Below, in pieces: positions 56,603 through 64,000 of a stretch of DNA of 64,000 nucleotides (position 1 is the stretch's first letter; each line of letters opens with the position of its first letter). The stretch is taken from NCBI GenBank assembly GCA_958295875.1, contig OY282379.1, positions 2,819,046 through 2,883,045 of the forward strand, read 5' to 3'. This stretch comes from an uncultured Pseudomonadales bacterium. GTDB lineage: Bacteria > Pseudomonadota > Gammaproteobacteria > Pseudomonadales > Azotimanducaceae. The notes beneath the pieces are model-generated. The model was not told where the DNA came from, did no database searches, and saw only the letters and a list, made by a program, of their open reading frames with translations. Both the position numbers and the translations under genes were made by a program.

Positions 56603-59600
56603 TTGGGATTGCGCTTGAGCGCGGGCCCTTCGCGTAGCGGCCTCACACTCCCCGTTCGCTCAGCGGCGCAAGCAGGGTTCCGGCGGGCCTTGCTCCGGCA
56701 TCTGTCGCCGTTGCAAAGGGGCATCCACCATCTAGCTGGCTTGGCCCTTTGCCTCCTCGCTAGCCTAGCGGCCGGTGCAGAACACGAAGGCCTGTTCGCC
56801 GCAGCCGAGCCCCCAGCCGCCACACCTCAACCCGTCACAAGCCTGCCGGCGAAGCGCAGCCGGTGGGTGTCGATGGACTTTGCGCAGCTAGCAACGCTCG
56901 CGCCGCCACGCTCCGAGACGCCGGCTCCTGGGGAACCCGCGCAACGCCAACCGGCGGCCACCAGCCAAACCCTCGTGCTGAATCTATTCGAGGACGCGCG
57001 TTTCGATGCCGTGGTGGAGCGTCGCGTGCCGGCGGTGGCCGGGCACATGCTGCGCGGCAAGCTGCTTGGGGCACAGGGTGGACGTTGGACGCTGATGGTG
57101 CGTCGCGGCATGGCCACCGGCACCGTCCTGACGCCCACCCGCGCCTTCGTGGTGAGTGTGGATGCTAGCGGTTTGCACAGCGTTGCCGAGGTGGATCGCA
57201 CACTGTTCCCGCCGGATGACCCGAATGCGGAGTGGCGGGTGCGCGTGCCGCCGGATCCGGTTGGCCCGCCGCCAGAACGAGCGCGGGAAAGAGCGCCCGA
57301 TGGCCGCGCCGGGGGGTCGCGGCAGCCCGAGTCGGCGCAGCGCTGGGAACCTTTGCAACGCCTCGAACCGTCGCGGCGGCCCCAGTCCCCACAGCGCTCG
57401 GAAACCCGGCGTCCCCGGGAACCCGCGCAACCCCCAGACCCATCGCCCGATCTCTCCCCGCAGAGTTCATCATCACAAGGTCAAACATCGGCGACGCCAA
57501 CTCGCCAATCCGCCCCGATGCCGTACGCGAGCCATCAGCCGGGCCTGCCCGCGGCCGGCGGCACTTGGCGGCCGATCGGCCCGGCGCCCATCTACAACGG
57601 GCAGGTGGAGAACGTGGTGCCGGACGACGAAGTGGTGGGTGCCATCCACACGGTGTTGGCGCATCCGACGAATGTGAACGTGCTCTACGTCGGCGCCGTC
57701 AACGGCGGCGTCTGGCGCACAGACGACGCCACCAGCACCCGCCCAACATGGCGCCCGCTGACGGACTCAGCGCCGTCGCTCTCCATCAGCGCCATGGCCT
57801 TCGACGCCAACGATCCCAACACCATTCTGGCTGGCATCGGGCGCTACAGCAGCTACGGCCAAGCGGGGGGAGACCGGGTAGGGCTGTTGCTCACCCAAGA
57901 TGGCGGCGCGAATTGGCGGCACCTTGAGCTGCCGTACAGCGACATCTACCTCAGGAACATCTCCGGCGTCGCGGTGGACGGCAACCGCTTCGTGGTCGCC
58001 GTGGGGCCGTGGACCAATCTCGTCTATCGCAGCTTGGACGGCGGCGCCACCTGGTCGCCGGCGGACGGATTGCCCAGCACTGGCGCTCTCGACTTGGTGG
58101 TGGATCCCACCGATCGCAACCGGCTCTATGTGACGATGCGGGAACAGGGCGTTTACTTGAGCGAGGATGGCGGCGCGTCTTGGCGCAACGTCTCGGCCCA
58201 CGACGAGGCGCTCAATGCCGCATTCACCGTTCCCGTCGTTGACGCGCTAGGCCGACCTGGTGAGAACAACAACGCGGAGATGGCCGTGGCGAGCGACGGC
58301 CGGCTGTATGTGGCGGTGCTGGTGGCAGGCCAAGCGCAGCACATCGGCTTCACCGATGACCATGGCGCTACCTGGACGGCCATGGATTTGCCCCTGACGC
58401 CTGAACTGGACGGCGATCCGGCGGGCTTGAATCCGCGCTTCAAGGCAGGCGGCCAAGGCGGGATCCACTTTTCCATCCGGGCAGACCCGACGCAGCCAAA
58501 CATCGTCTATGTGGGGGGAGACCGGCAGGTCTATGCTTGCGAGGGGCCTGAAGGGCCCTGCGGCAACTTCATTGGCGCGCAAGATTACAGTGGCCGCCTG
58601 TTCCGGGGCAACACCGCCATCGCGCCGACCGGCGGCATACCGTCGCCGCAATGGGAACATCTCACGCACTCGGATGCTGTGGCCGAGACGCCAGGCGGCG
58701 GCACCCGGAGCAGCAGTGCGCCCCACGCAGACTCGCGGGAGATGGTGTTCGACGCCAGCGGCGACATCATCGAAGTGGACGATGGCGGCATCTATCGGCG
58801 CACGTCGCCCCGCGACAACACGGGCGATTGGTTCTCGCTGAACGGCAACCTGCAAGTGAGCGAGATGCACGATGTCGCGTACGACCCGTTGGCCGAGGTG
58901 GTGATCGGCGGCAATCAAGACACCGGCACCCCGGAGCAGACCGCGGCCGGCGCGAACGGGTGGGATAGCGTTGCCACCGCGGATGGCGGTGACGTGGCGG
59001 TGGACGCGAGCAACGCCCCCGAGTACTCCATTCGATACTCCAGCGTCCAACGTCTGTGGGATTTCCGCCGCATCCACTACAACGCGGATAACGAAATCAT
59101 CGAATATTCGAATCCGCGCCTGAGCCAACAAGAGGTATCTGTGTACGAGGCGGCGCCGGAGTTCGGCTTCACGCAGCCAGTGGTGCTCAACGCAGTAGCG
59201 CCGCACCGCGGCGTCTTGCCCACCGCGTCTTGGGTGTATGAGACCCATGATCGCTTCGACACCATCACCGCAGTGCATGCCTTCGGTCCAAATGAGGAGG
59301 CCACGACGGCCGCCTACGGATGCGCAACCAACCCCGATCTGCTCTACGTCGGTGGCTTCACCGACGGCTACACGGGCATATTATTGGTGCGCACGGACGC
59401 TGACGGCGAGTTCTCGCAAACCGCCTATGGGGGCGATGTGCCGCGCGCGATCCTCATCCATCCGGATGATTGCGCCACGGTGTATGCCGCCGATGCCACC
59501 GATGTGTATGTGTCCCACGACACGGGCGCGACTTGGCGGAACATCACGGGCAATCTGGGGGATGCGCCAGCGCTCCATCCCGATCTCCGCAAGTTGGAGT

Positions 59601-61429
59601 TCCTGCCGAGCGGTGGGCCGCTGGGCGACGCCGCAGTGCTGGTTGCCGGGCGGGGCGGGGTGCATGCCATGTTCACCGAGCAGGAAGGCAATTGGCTCTC
59701 GCTGAACGACGGCTTGCCCCACGCCCCCGCGTGGGACTTGGATTACGAGGCGACGGACGACGTGTTGGTGGTGTCCACCCTCGGCCGCGGCGCTTGGCGG
59801 CTTGAGGCGGGGCCCGTGGCAGTGCGGTCGATTGAGGATCTGGCCTTGGAGGTGGCAGATGGCGATGGGTCGGTGCGCTTGGCCGGCGTGTTCCGCGACC
59901 CGGGCGGCAGCGCGTTGACCTACGAAGTGACATCCGCGGACGACACCATTGCCGAGGTCAGCGTTGTCGGGGATGTGGTGACCATCACGCCGCGCGCCGC
60001 CGGCGCCGTCCGCATCCATGTCACCGCCCGCAACGCGCGCGGCGCCGCTGGCGCCACGACGTTCACCGTTGCCGTCGGCGCGCTGCTGAACATCGCCGGG
60101 CCCGCTGGCGCCGCCGAGGGGGCGGCGGCGCGGTTCACGTTGACGTTGAGCCGCGCCTTGAATGCCGACGCTGAAATCTTCTACGGGGTCTTTGACGGTG
60201 ATGGCGCCACTCGCCGGATAACCGTGCCGGCCGGTGCGCGTGAAGCCGCCATCGACATTGCCATTGAGGACGATGACCTGATCGAGCCATGGCGCGAAGC
60301 GTTCACCGTCGAACTCGTCGACCCGGAGCGCAACGAGGACTTTGGCTTGGGCTTTGCCAGCACCGCGACGTTGACCGTCCAGGAAGGCGTGTGCGACAAC
60401 ACCGCCGCCGTGCGCAACGCTGTGCTGCAGTGGTTGGGCATAGAGGATTGCGCGGCGGCGGACAATCCCGCAGCCGTCACGGCGCTCGACCTCAGCAGGA
60501 ACGGCATCAGCCGCCTCAAACCAAGTGAGTTCAGCCACATGCGCGCCCTGGGTTCGTTGGATCTATCGGCGAACACGCTCACGGAGCTGCCAGAGCAAGC
60601 CTTCAGCGGTGAATTGGCCACGCTGTCGCTGCGCTCGAACCGTCTCCGCGATCTGCCATATCGCGTCTTCTTCAATGTCCCGGGGCTGCGGGTGCTCGAT
60701 TTGCGCGGCAATGCCCTCACCAAACTGCGGCCGAGCGTCTTTTTCCGCTTGGCGCAGCTCACTGCGCTTCGGCTCGAAGGCAACCCCGGCGCGCCGTTCG
60801 CGTTGGTCATCAGGGCGCTGCGTGTTGATGCCCCGGCTTGGCGCCGTCGCTCGCCGGCCGTGGTGTTCGCGGCAATTGACGAGGGGGCGCCGTTCACCAC
60901 GAGGGTTGCCTTGCGGGTGGTTGATGGCGCGGCCGCCGCAACAGAGGTGAGTCTGCGGGCCGGCAATCTATCAAGCGATCTGGCGTTGGTGGAACAGCGC
61001 GACGGCAAGGCCGCTTATGCGCAGTTCCTCGCGCCGCCGCTGCCCAGCGAGAACTTCACGGGCTTCGCGCTGGTGCCGGGCGAGCCCTTGCTGCTCTTCA
61101 AGGCGCGGCCCAGGGTGGTCAAGGCGCCGCCGCCGCAATCGCTCGATGTGGAGGGCGACCCCATTGTTCTCGACCTAAACGAGGTGTTTGGCGATTACGA
61201 CAGCGCCGAACTCAACTTCGTGGCCACTGTGAGCGACGACACGCTCGCTACGGCGAGCATTGAAGATGGTCTGTTGACGATTGTGGCGACCGGCGTTGAA
61301 GGCGTCCTGACGGTGACCGTGACGGCCACGGACGCCGATGGCTTGAGCGTCACGCTGACGATTCGCGTGGAGGTGGAGCCGGTGCGGGGGCTGCGTAGCT
61401 GGCGTTTCTTCCCGTTCGAGGAGGGTTAG
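56603..61429 (+). CDS. large secreted protein: BNR propeller, Calx-beta, LRR and cadherin-like domains
   Basis: 1608 residues. A signal peptide lies at about residues 40-60 (HHLAGLALCLLASLAAGAE), followed by a Pro/Arg/Gln-rich linker (about 210-315). Next is a BNR/sialidase-like propeller with five Asp-box repeats: TQDGGANW, SLDGGATW, SEDGGASW, TDDHGATW and SHDTGATW. From about 1165 comes a Calx-beta domain (EGAAARFTLTLSRAL, AIEDDDLIEPWREAFTVEL), then short LRRs (VTALDLSRNGIS, GSLDLSANTLTELP, LRVLDLRGNALTKL) and a final cadherin-like/Ig domain. There are no sialidase active-site residues I can confirm. An adhesive or surface-exposed role is inferred. TTG 56603 is the first start; the true one may be later. 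Divergent from the FGE-type gene. Confidence 0.82.
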   Translation: MGLRLSAGPSRSGLTLPVRSAAQAGFRRALLRHLSPLQRGIHHLAGLALCLLASLAAGAEHEGLFAAAEPPAATPQPVTSLPAKRSRWVSMDFAQLATLAPPRSETPAPGEPAQRQPAATSQTLVLNLFEDARFDAVVERRVPAVAGHMLRGKLLGAQGGRWTLMVRRGMATGTVLTPTRAFVVSVDASGLHSVAEVDRTLFPPDDPNAEWRVRVPPDPVGPPPERARERAPDGRAGGSRQPESAQRWEPLQRLEPSRRPQSPQRSETRRPREPAQPPDPSPDLSPQSSSSQGQTSATPTRQSAPMPYASHQPGLPAAGGTWRPIGPAPIYNGQVENVVPDDEVVGAIHTVLAHPTNVNVLYVGAVNGGVWRTDDATSTRPTWRPLTDSAPSLSISAMAFDANDPNTILAGIGRYSSYGQAGGDRVGLLLTQDGGANWRHLELPYSDIYLRNISGVAVDGNRFVVAVGPWTNLVYRSLDGGATWSPADGLPSTGALDLVVDPTDRNRLYVTMREQGVYLSEDGGASWRNVSAHDEALNAAFTVPVVDALGRPGENNNAEMAVASDGRLYVAVLVAGQAQHIGFTDDHGATWTAMDLPLTPELDGDPAGLNPRFKAGGQGGIHFSIRADPTQPNIVYVGGDRQVYACEGPEGPCGNFIGAQDYSGRLFRGNTAIAPTGGIPSPQWEHLTHSDAVAETPGGGTRSSSAPHADSREMVFDASGDIIEVDDGGIYRRTSPRDNTGDWFSLNGNLQVSEMHDVAYDPLAEVVIGGNQDTGTPEQTAAGANGWDSVATADGGDVAVDASNAPEYSIRYSSVQRLWDFRRIHYNADNEIIEYSNPRLSQQEVSVYEAAPEFGFTQPVVLNAVAPHRGVLPTASWVYETHDRFDTITAVHAFGPNEEATTAAYGCATNPDLLYVGGFTDGYTGILLVRTDADGEFSQTAYGGDVPRAILIHPDDCATVYAADATDVYVSHDTGATWRNITGNLGDAPALHPDLRKLEFLPSGGPLGDAAVLVAGRGGVHAMFTEQEGNWLSLNDGLPHAPAWDLDYEATDDVLVVSTLGRGAWRLEAGPVAVRSIEDLALEVADGDGSVRLAGVFRDPGGSALTYEVTSADDTIAEVSVVGDVVTITPRAAGAVRIHVTARNARGAAGATTFTVAVGALLNIAGPAGAAEGAAARFTLTLSRALNADAEIFYGVFDGDGATRRITVPAGAREAAIDIAIEDDDLIEPWREAFTVELVDPERNEDFGLGFASTATLTVQEGVCDNTAAVRNAVLQWLGIEDCAAADNPAAVTALDLSRNGISRLKPSEFSHMRALGSLDLSANTLTELPEQAFSGELATLSLRSNRLRDLPYRVFFNVPGLRVLDLRGNALTKLRPSVFFRLAQLTALRLEGNPGAPFALVIRALRVDAPAWRRRSPAVVFAAIDEGAPFTTRVALRVVDGAAAATEVSLRAGNLSSDLALVEQRDGKAAYAQFLAPPLPSENFTGFALVPGEPLLLFKARPRVVKAPPPQSLDVEGDPIVLDLNEVFGDYDSAELNFVATVSDDTLATASIEDGLLTIVATGVEGVLTVTVTATDADGLSVTLTIRVEVEPVRGLRSWRFFPFEEG

Positions 61430-61523
61430 CGCTGGGCTGGGGCCTTGGCGGCGCCAGCGGGTTCGGCGATGCGGCCGCCGTCGTCTGCCACATCAGCCAT
61501 TCCCACTCGACGCCACGTTGCGG

Positions 61524-62111
61524 TCAACGCAGCGCAGCGGCGTCTTCCAGCGCGTAGATGCGCGTCTCCCGCTGGCGTCCCGCGTCGTCGTCGCGTCGCG
61601 CCGGGTAGGTGCCCTTCCAAGTAAAGCCGAGGCGCTCCGCCACCGCCCAACTGCGCCGGTTGCGGGCATCCATGCGGATTTCGACGCGGCGCGCGCCAAG
61701 TGTGTCGAACGCGAACCGCGTCAGTGCGCGGGCGGTCTCGGTGGCGTAGCCATGCCCAGTGCAGTCTGTGCGCATCCAATAGCCGATCTCGAAGCGAGGC
61801 ACTGGCCAGAGGATGTTGTGATAGCCGCTGCCGCCCACGAGCGCGCCGTCGGCTTTGCGCGTGATCAGGAGGGGCAACTCGGTGGGTGCCCCGCCGCTGG
61901 CATCCGCAGCGCTCTTCCAGTTGCAGAAGGCCACCGCCTCAGCCATCCCGTAGGCATCGGTGGCCCACGCCATCCATTCCTTGAGCGCCGGCAGCGAGGC
62001 GGTGACGGCTTGCAGCAGCGCCGCAGCGTCGTCTGGCGTTGGAGGACGCAGCCGCAGCCTGGGCGTTTCGATGTCCGTTGGCAGGTTTGGCAGGCTCGGC
62101 GTCGAGGGCAT
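61524..62111 (-). CDS. GNAT N-acetyltransferase, RimJ/RimL type
   Basis: Single-domain acetyl-CoA-dependent acetyltransferase of 195 residues. The N-terminal ETPRLRLRPPTPDD is the classic opening of the RimJ/RimL group; motif A follows as EIGYWMRTDCTGHGYATET (acetyl-CoA pyrophosphate loop Q/R-x-x-G-x-G/A in the form TGHGYA), then RRVEIRMDARNRRSWAVAERLGF and the closing strand. Likely substrates are alpha-amino groups of ribosomal or other proteins, or small amines; none can be specified. It is full length, with 87 bp separating it from uvrB upstream on the same strand. Confidence 0.93.
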   Translation of the reverse strand: MPSTPSLPNLPTDIETPRLRLRPPTPDDAAALLQAVTASLPALKEWMAWATDAYGMAEAVAFCNWKSAADASGGAPTELPLLITRKADGALVGGSGYHNILWPVPRFEIGYWMRTDCTGHGYATETARALTRFAFDTLGARRVEIRMDARNRRSWAVAERLGFTWKGTYPARRDDDAGRQRETRIYALEDAAALR

Positions 62112-62198
62112 GGCGCTTGCCTCACACAGCGTCGCCAGCCGATGGCACCGAGTGTGCCGCCCCGCATCGCGGCTTCCCAGAGGGCGCAGCGAACGCCA

Positions 62199-64000
62199 TC
62201 AGGCCAGCAGTTGCCGCTCGCGGATGGAGCGTATCTCGTCGCGCAGCGCAGCGGCCTCCTCAAACTCCAGGTTGCGGGCGCGCTCGCGCATGTCCCGCTC
62301 CAGCTTGTCGAGCAACTTGCCGAGGGCCGCTGGGTCGTCCGGGATGGGCTTGGCCGTTTTGCCATCCGCCTTGCGCCGGCCGCGTCCGCGCCCGGGGCTC
62401 GGGTCTGCGCGCGCCCCTTCCATGACATCCGAAATCTCCTTCTGGATGCCGCGCGGCGTGATGCCGTGTTCTTCGTTGAAGGCCACCTGCCGGCCGCGGC
62501 GACGATCCGTCTCGCTGATGGCCGCCTGCATGGAGCCGGTCATCTTGTCGGCGTACAGGATGGCGCGGCCGTGGAGGTTGCGCGCGGCGCGGCCGATGGT
62601 CTGGATGAGGGAGCGCTCGGCGCGCAGGAAGCCTTCCTTGTCCGCATCTAAGATCGCCACCAAGGACACTTCTGGCATGTCGAGGCCCTCGCGCAACAGG
62701 TTGATGCCGACGAGCACGTCGAAGAGGCCCAAGCGCAGGTCGCGCACGATCTCCATGCGCTCCACGGTGTCGATGTCCGAGTGCAGATAGCGCACGCGCA
62801 CGCCGTGTTCATCCAAGTATTCAGTCAAGTCTTCCGCCATGCGCTTGGTGAGCGTCGTCACCAGCACCCGTTCGCCGGCGGCGACGGTGATGCGGATCTC
62901 CTCAAAGAGATCATCCACTTGGGTGGAAGCGGGGCGCACCGTCACCTGTGGGTCCACCAGGCCGGTTGGACGCACCACCTGCTCGACCACCTGCCCGGCG
63001 TTGCGTTCCTCATACGGCCCCGGCGTTGCCGAGACGAAGATGATCTGTGGCGCCAAGCCCTCCCACTCATCGAAGCGCAGCGGGCGGTTGTCCAGGGCGG
63101 AGGGCAGGCGGAAGCCATACTCCACCAGCGTTTCCTTGCGCGAGCGGTCGCCCTTGTACATGCCGCCCAGCTGCGGCACGGTGACGTGGGATTCATCGAT
63201 CACCAGCAAGGCATTTTTCGGCAGGTAATCAAACAGGGTGGGTGGCGGTTCGCCCGGCTCGCGTCCAGATAGATACCGCGAGTAGTTCTCGATGCCGCTG
63301 CAGTAGCCGAGTTCCTTAATCATCTCCAAGTCAAAGCGCGTGCGCTGCTCCAAGCGTTGCGCTTCCACCAGCTTGTCCTGCTCCTTCAAGTGACGCAGGC
63401 GGTCGCCCAGCTCCGCTTGGATGTCGTCAATGACGGCGAGGATGCGCTGGCGCGGCGTCACATAGTGCGTCTTCGGGAACACGGTGTAGCGCGGCAGGCG
63501 GCGCAGCGCTTCGCCAGTGAGCGGGTCGAAGAGGGAGATCTGCTCGATCTCTTCGTCGAACAACTCCACCCGTACCGCCTCCTTTTCTGATTCGGCAGGG
63601 AAGATGTCGATGACGTCGCCACGCACCCGGTAGGCCCCACGCTGAAACGCCGTCTCATTGCGCGTGTATTGCAGCTCTGCCAAGCGCTTCACGAGGTAGC
63701 GCTGATCCACTTGGTCGCCCCGGTCCAAATGCAGCACCATCTTCAGATAGGACTTCGGGTCTCCCAAGCCATAGATGGCGGAGACGGACGCCACGATGAT
63801 GGCGTCGCGCCGCTCGATGAGCGCCTTGGTGGCGGACAGGCGCATCTGCTCGATGTGCTGATTGATGGAAGCGTCTTTCTCGATGTAGGTGTCTGAAGCG
63901 GGAACGTATGCCTCCGGCTGGTAGTAGTCGTAATACGACACGAAGTATTCGACGGAGTTGTACGGAAAGAACTCGCGGAACTCGCCATAGAGCTGCGCCG
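62199..64000 (-). CDS. uvrB: UvrABC excinuclease subunit B (N-terminal part outside window)
   Basis: DNA-damage recognition helicase of nucleotide excision repair; receives the lesion from UvrA and recruits UvrC. The frame is open to the right edge, so about 70-80 N-terminal residues including Walker A are missing. Visible landmarks in order: [13 protein letters not shown] (beta-hairpin start region), [25 protein letters not shown] (DEAD-type Walker B as DESH), helicase motifs [13 protein letters not shown] and [24 protein letters not shown] (motif VI), and the C-terminal UVR motif LEKLERDM-like [19 protein letters not shown] ending at the stop. All are intact, so the gene is functional as far as visible. 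Confidence 0.97.
   Translation of the reverse strand, partial: AQLYGEFREFFPYNSVEYFVSYYDYYQPEAYVPASDTYIEKDASINQHIEQMRLSATKALIERRDAIIVASVSAIYGLGDPKSYLKMVLHLDRGDQVDQRYLVKRLAELQYTRNETAFQRGAYRVRGDVIDIFPAESEKEAVRVELFDEEIEQISLFDPLTGEALRRLPRYTVFPKTHYVTPRQRILAVIDDIQAELGDRLRHLKEQDKLVEAQRLEQRTRFDLEMIKELGYCSGIENYSRYLSGREPGEPPPTLFDYLPKNALLVIDESHVTVPQLGGMYKGDRSRKETLVEYGFRLPSALDNRPLRFDEWEGLAPQIIFVSATPGPYEERNAGQVVEQVVRPTGLVDPQVTVRPASTQVDDLFEEIRITVAAGERVLVTTLTKRMAEDLTEYLDEHGVRVRYLHSDIDTVERMEIVRDLRLGLFDVLVGINLLREGLDMPEVSLVAILDADKEGFLRAERSLIQTIGRAARNLHGRAILYADKMTGSMQAAISETDRRRGRQVAFNEEHGITPRGIQKEISDVMEGARADPSPGRGRGRRKADGKTAKPIPDDPAALGKLLDKLERDMRERARNLEFEEAAALRDEIRSIRERQLLA

Overview
The window is a GC-rich stretch from a Gram-negative bacterium. 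UvrB, a LolA-like carrier, a TonB-dependent receptor, an O-antigen-ligase-type protein and an aryl-polyene-type pigment locus all point to a proteobacterium, most likely gammaproteobacterial. That placement is inferred from gene families; no rRNA or tRNA was recognised. Genes are tightly packed, start on GTG and TTG as well as ATG, and often share 1-4 bases with the next gene (ATGA, GTGA, TTGA, TAGTG), which supports many of the starts chosen here.

Layout. 1-8105: 3' end of a gamma-glutamyltranspeptidase gene, then an envelope-glycan group (polyprenyl-phosphate GT2, FAD desaturase/mutase-like protein, sensor kinase, UPF0104 membrane protein, GT39-like mannosyltransferase-type protein). 8524-10581: PQQ-type sugar dehydrogenase fused to cytochrome c. 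10589-20893: one 3434-residue ORF in which an O-antigen ligase/polymerase is split, inside its large periplasmic loop, by about 2,835 residues of plant-type leucine-rich repeats in 17 modules. 21219-22421: complete IS630-type element. 22503-24599: SMP-30-like lactonase and an AAA/DUF4143 ATPase.

24732-42595 is an aryl-polyene (APE/xanthomonadin-like) locus in four transcription units of alternating direction: thioesterase, GT2 and COG4648 membrane protein (-); phosphopantetheinyl transferase, ketosynthase, chain-length factor and flavin halogenase-like protein (+); ACP, AMP-ligase, acyltransferase, LolA-like carrier and MMPL exporter (-); PlsC-like acyltransferase, ACP, two hotdog dehydratases, ketoreductase, second ketosynthase and a TonB-dependent receptor (+). 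Together these can prime, extend, reduce, dehydrate, esterify and export a polyene acyl chain. The coupled receptor and the halogenase-like gene are unusual additions.

42605-52079: a secreted two-domain protein, an N-acyl-D-amino-acid deacylase, a polysaccharide group (flippase, GT4, GDP-mannose-3,5-epimerase-like enzyme, GT2) and a GPH-family symporter. 52080-61429 is accessory: an AAA/PD-(D/E)XK protein, a small conserved ORF, what looks like the remains of a diversity-generating retroelement (FGE-type target with a candidate variable region, a hairpin and a truncated avd, no reverse transcriptase), and a divergent 1608-residue secreted protein with BNR, Calx-beta, LRR and cadherin-like parts. 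61524-64000: a GNAT acetyltransferase and uvrB, which runs off the window.

The strongest candidate for something undescribed is the ligase interrupted by a giant LRR array; the degenerate or trans-acting DGR is second.
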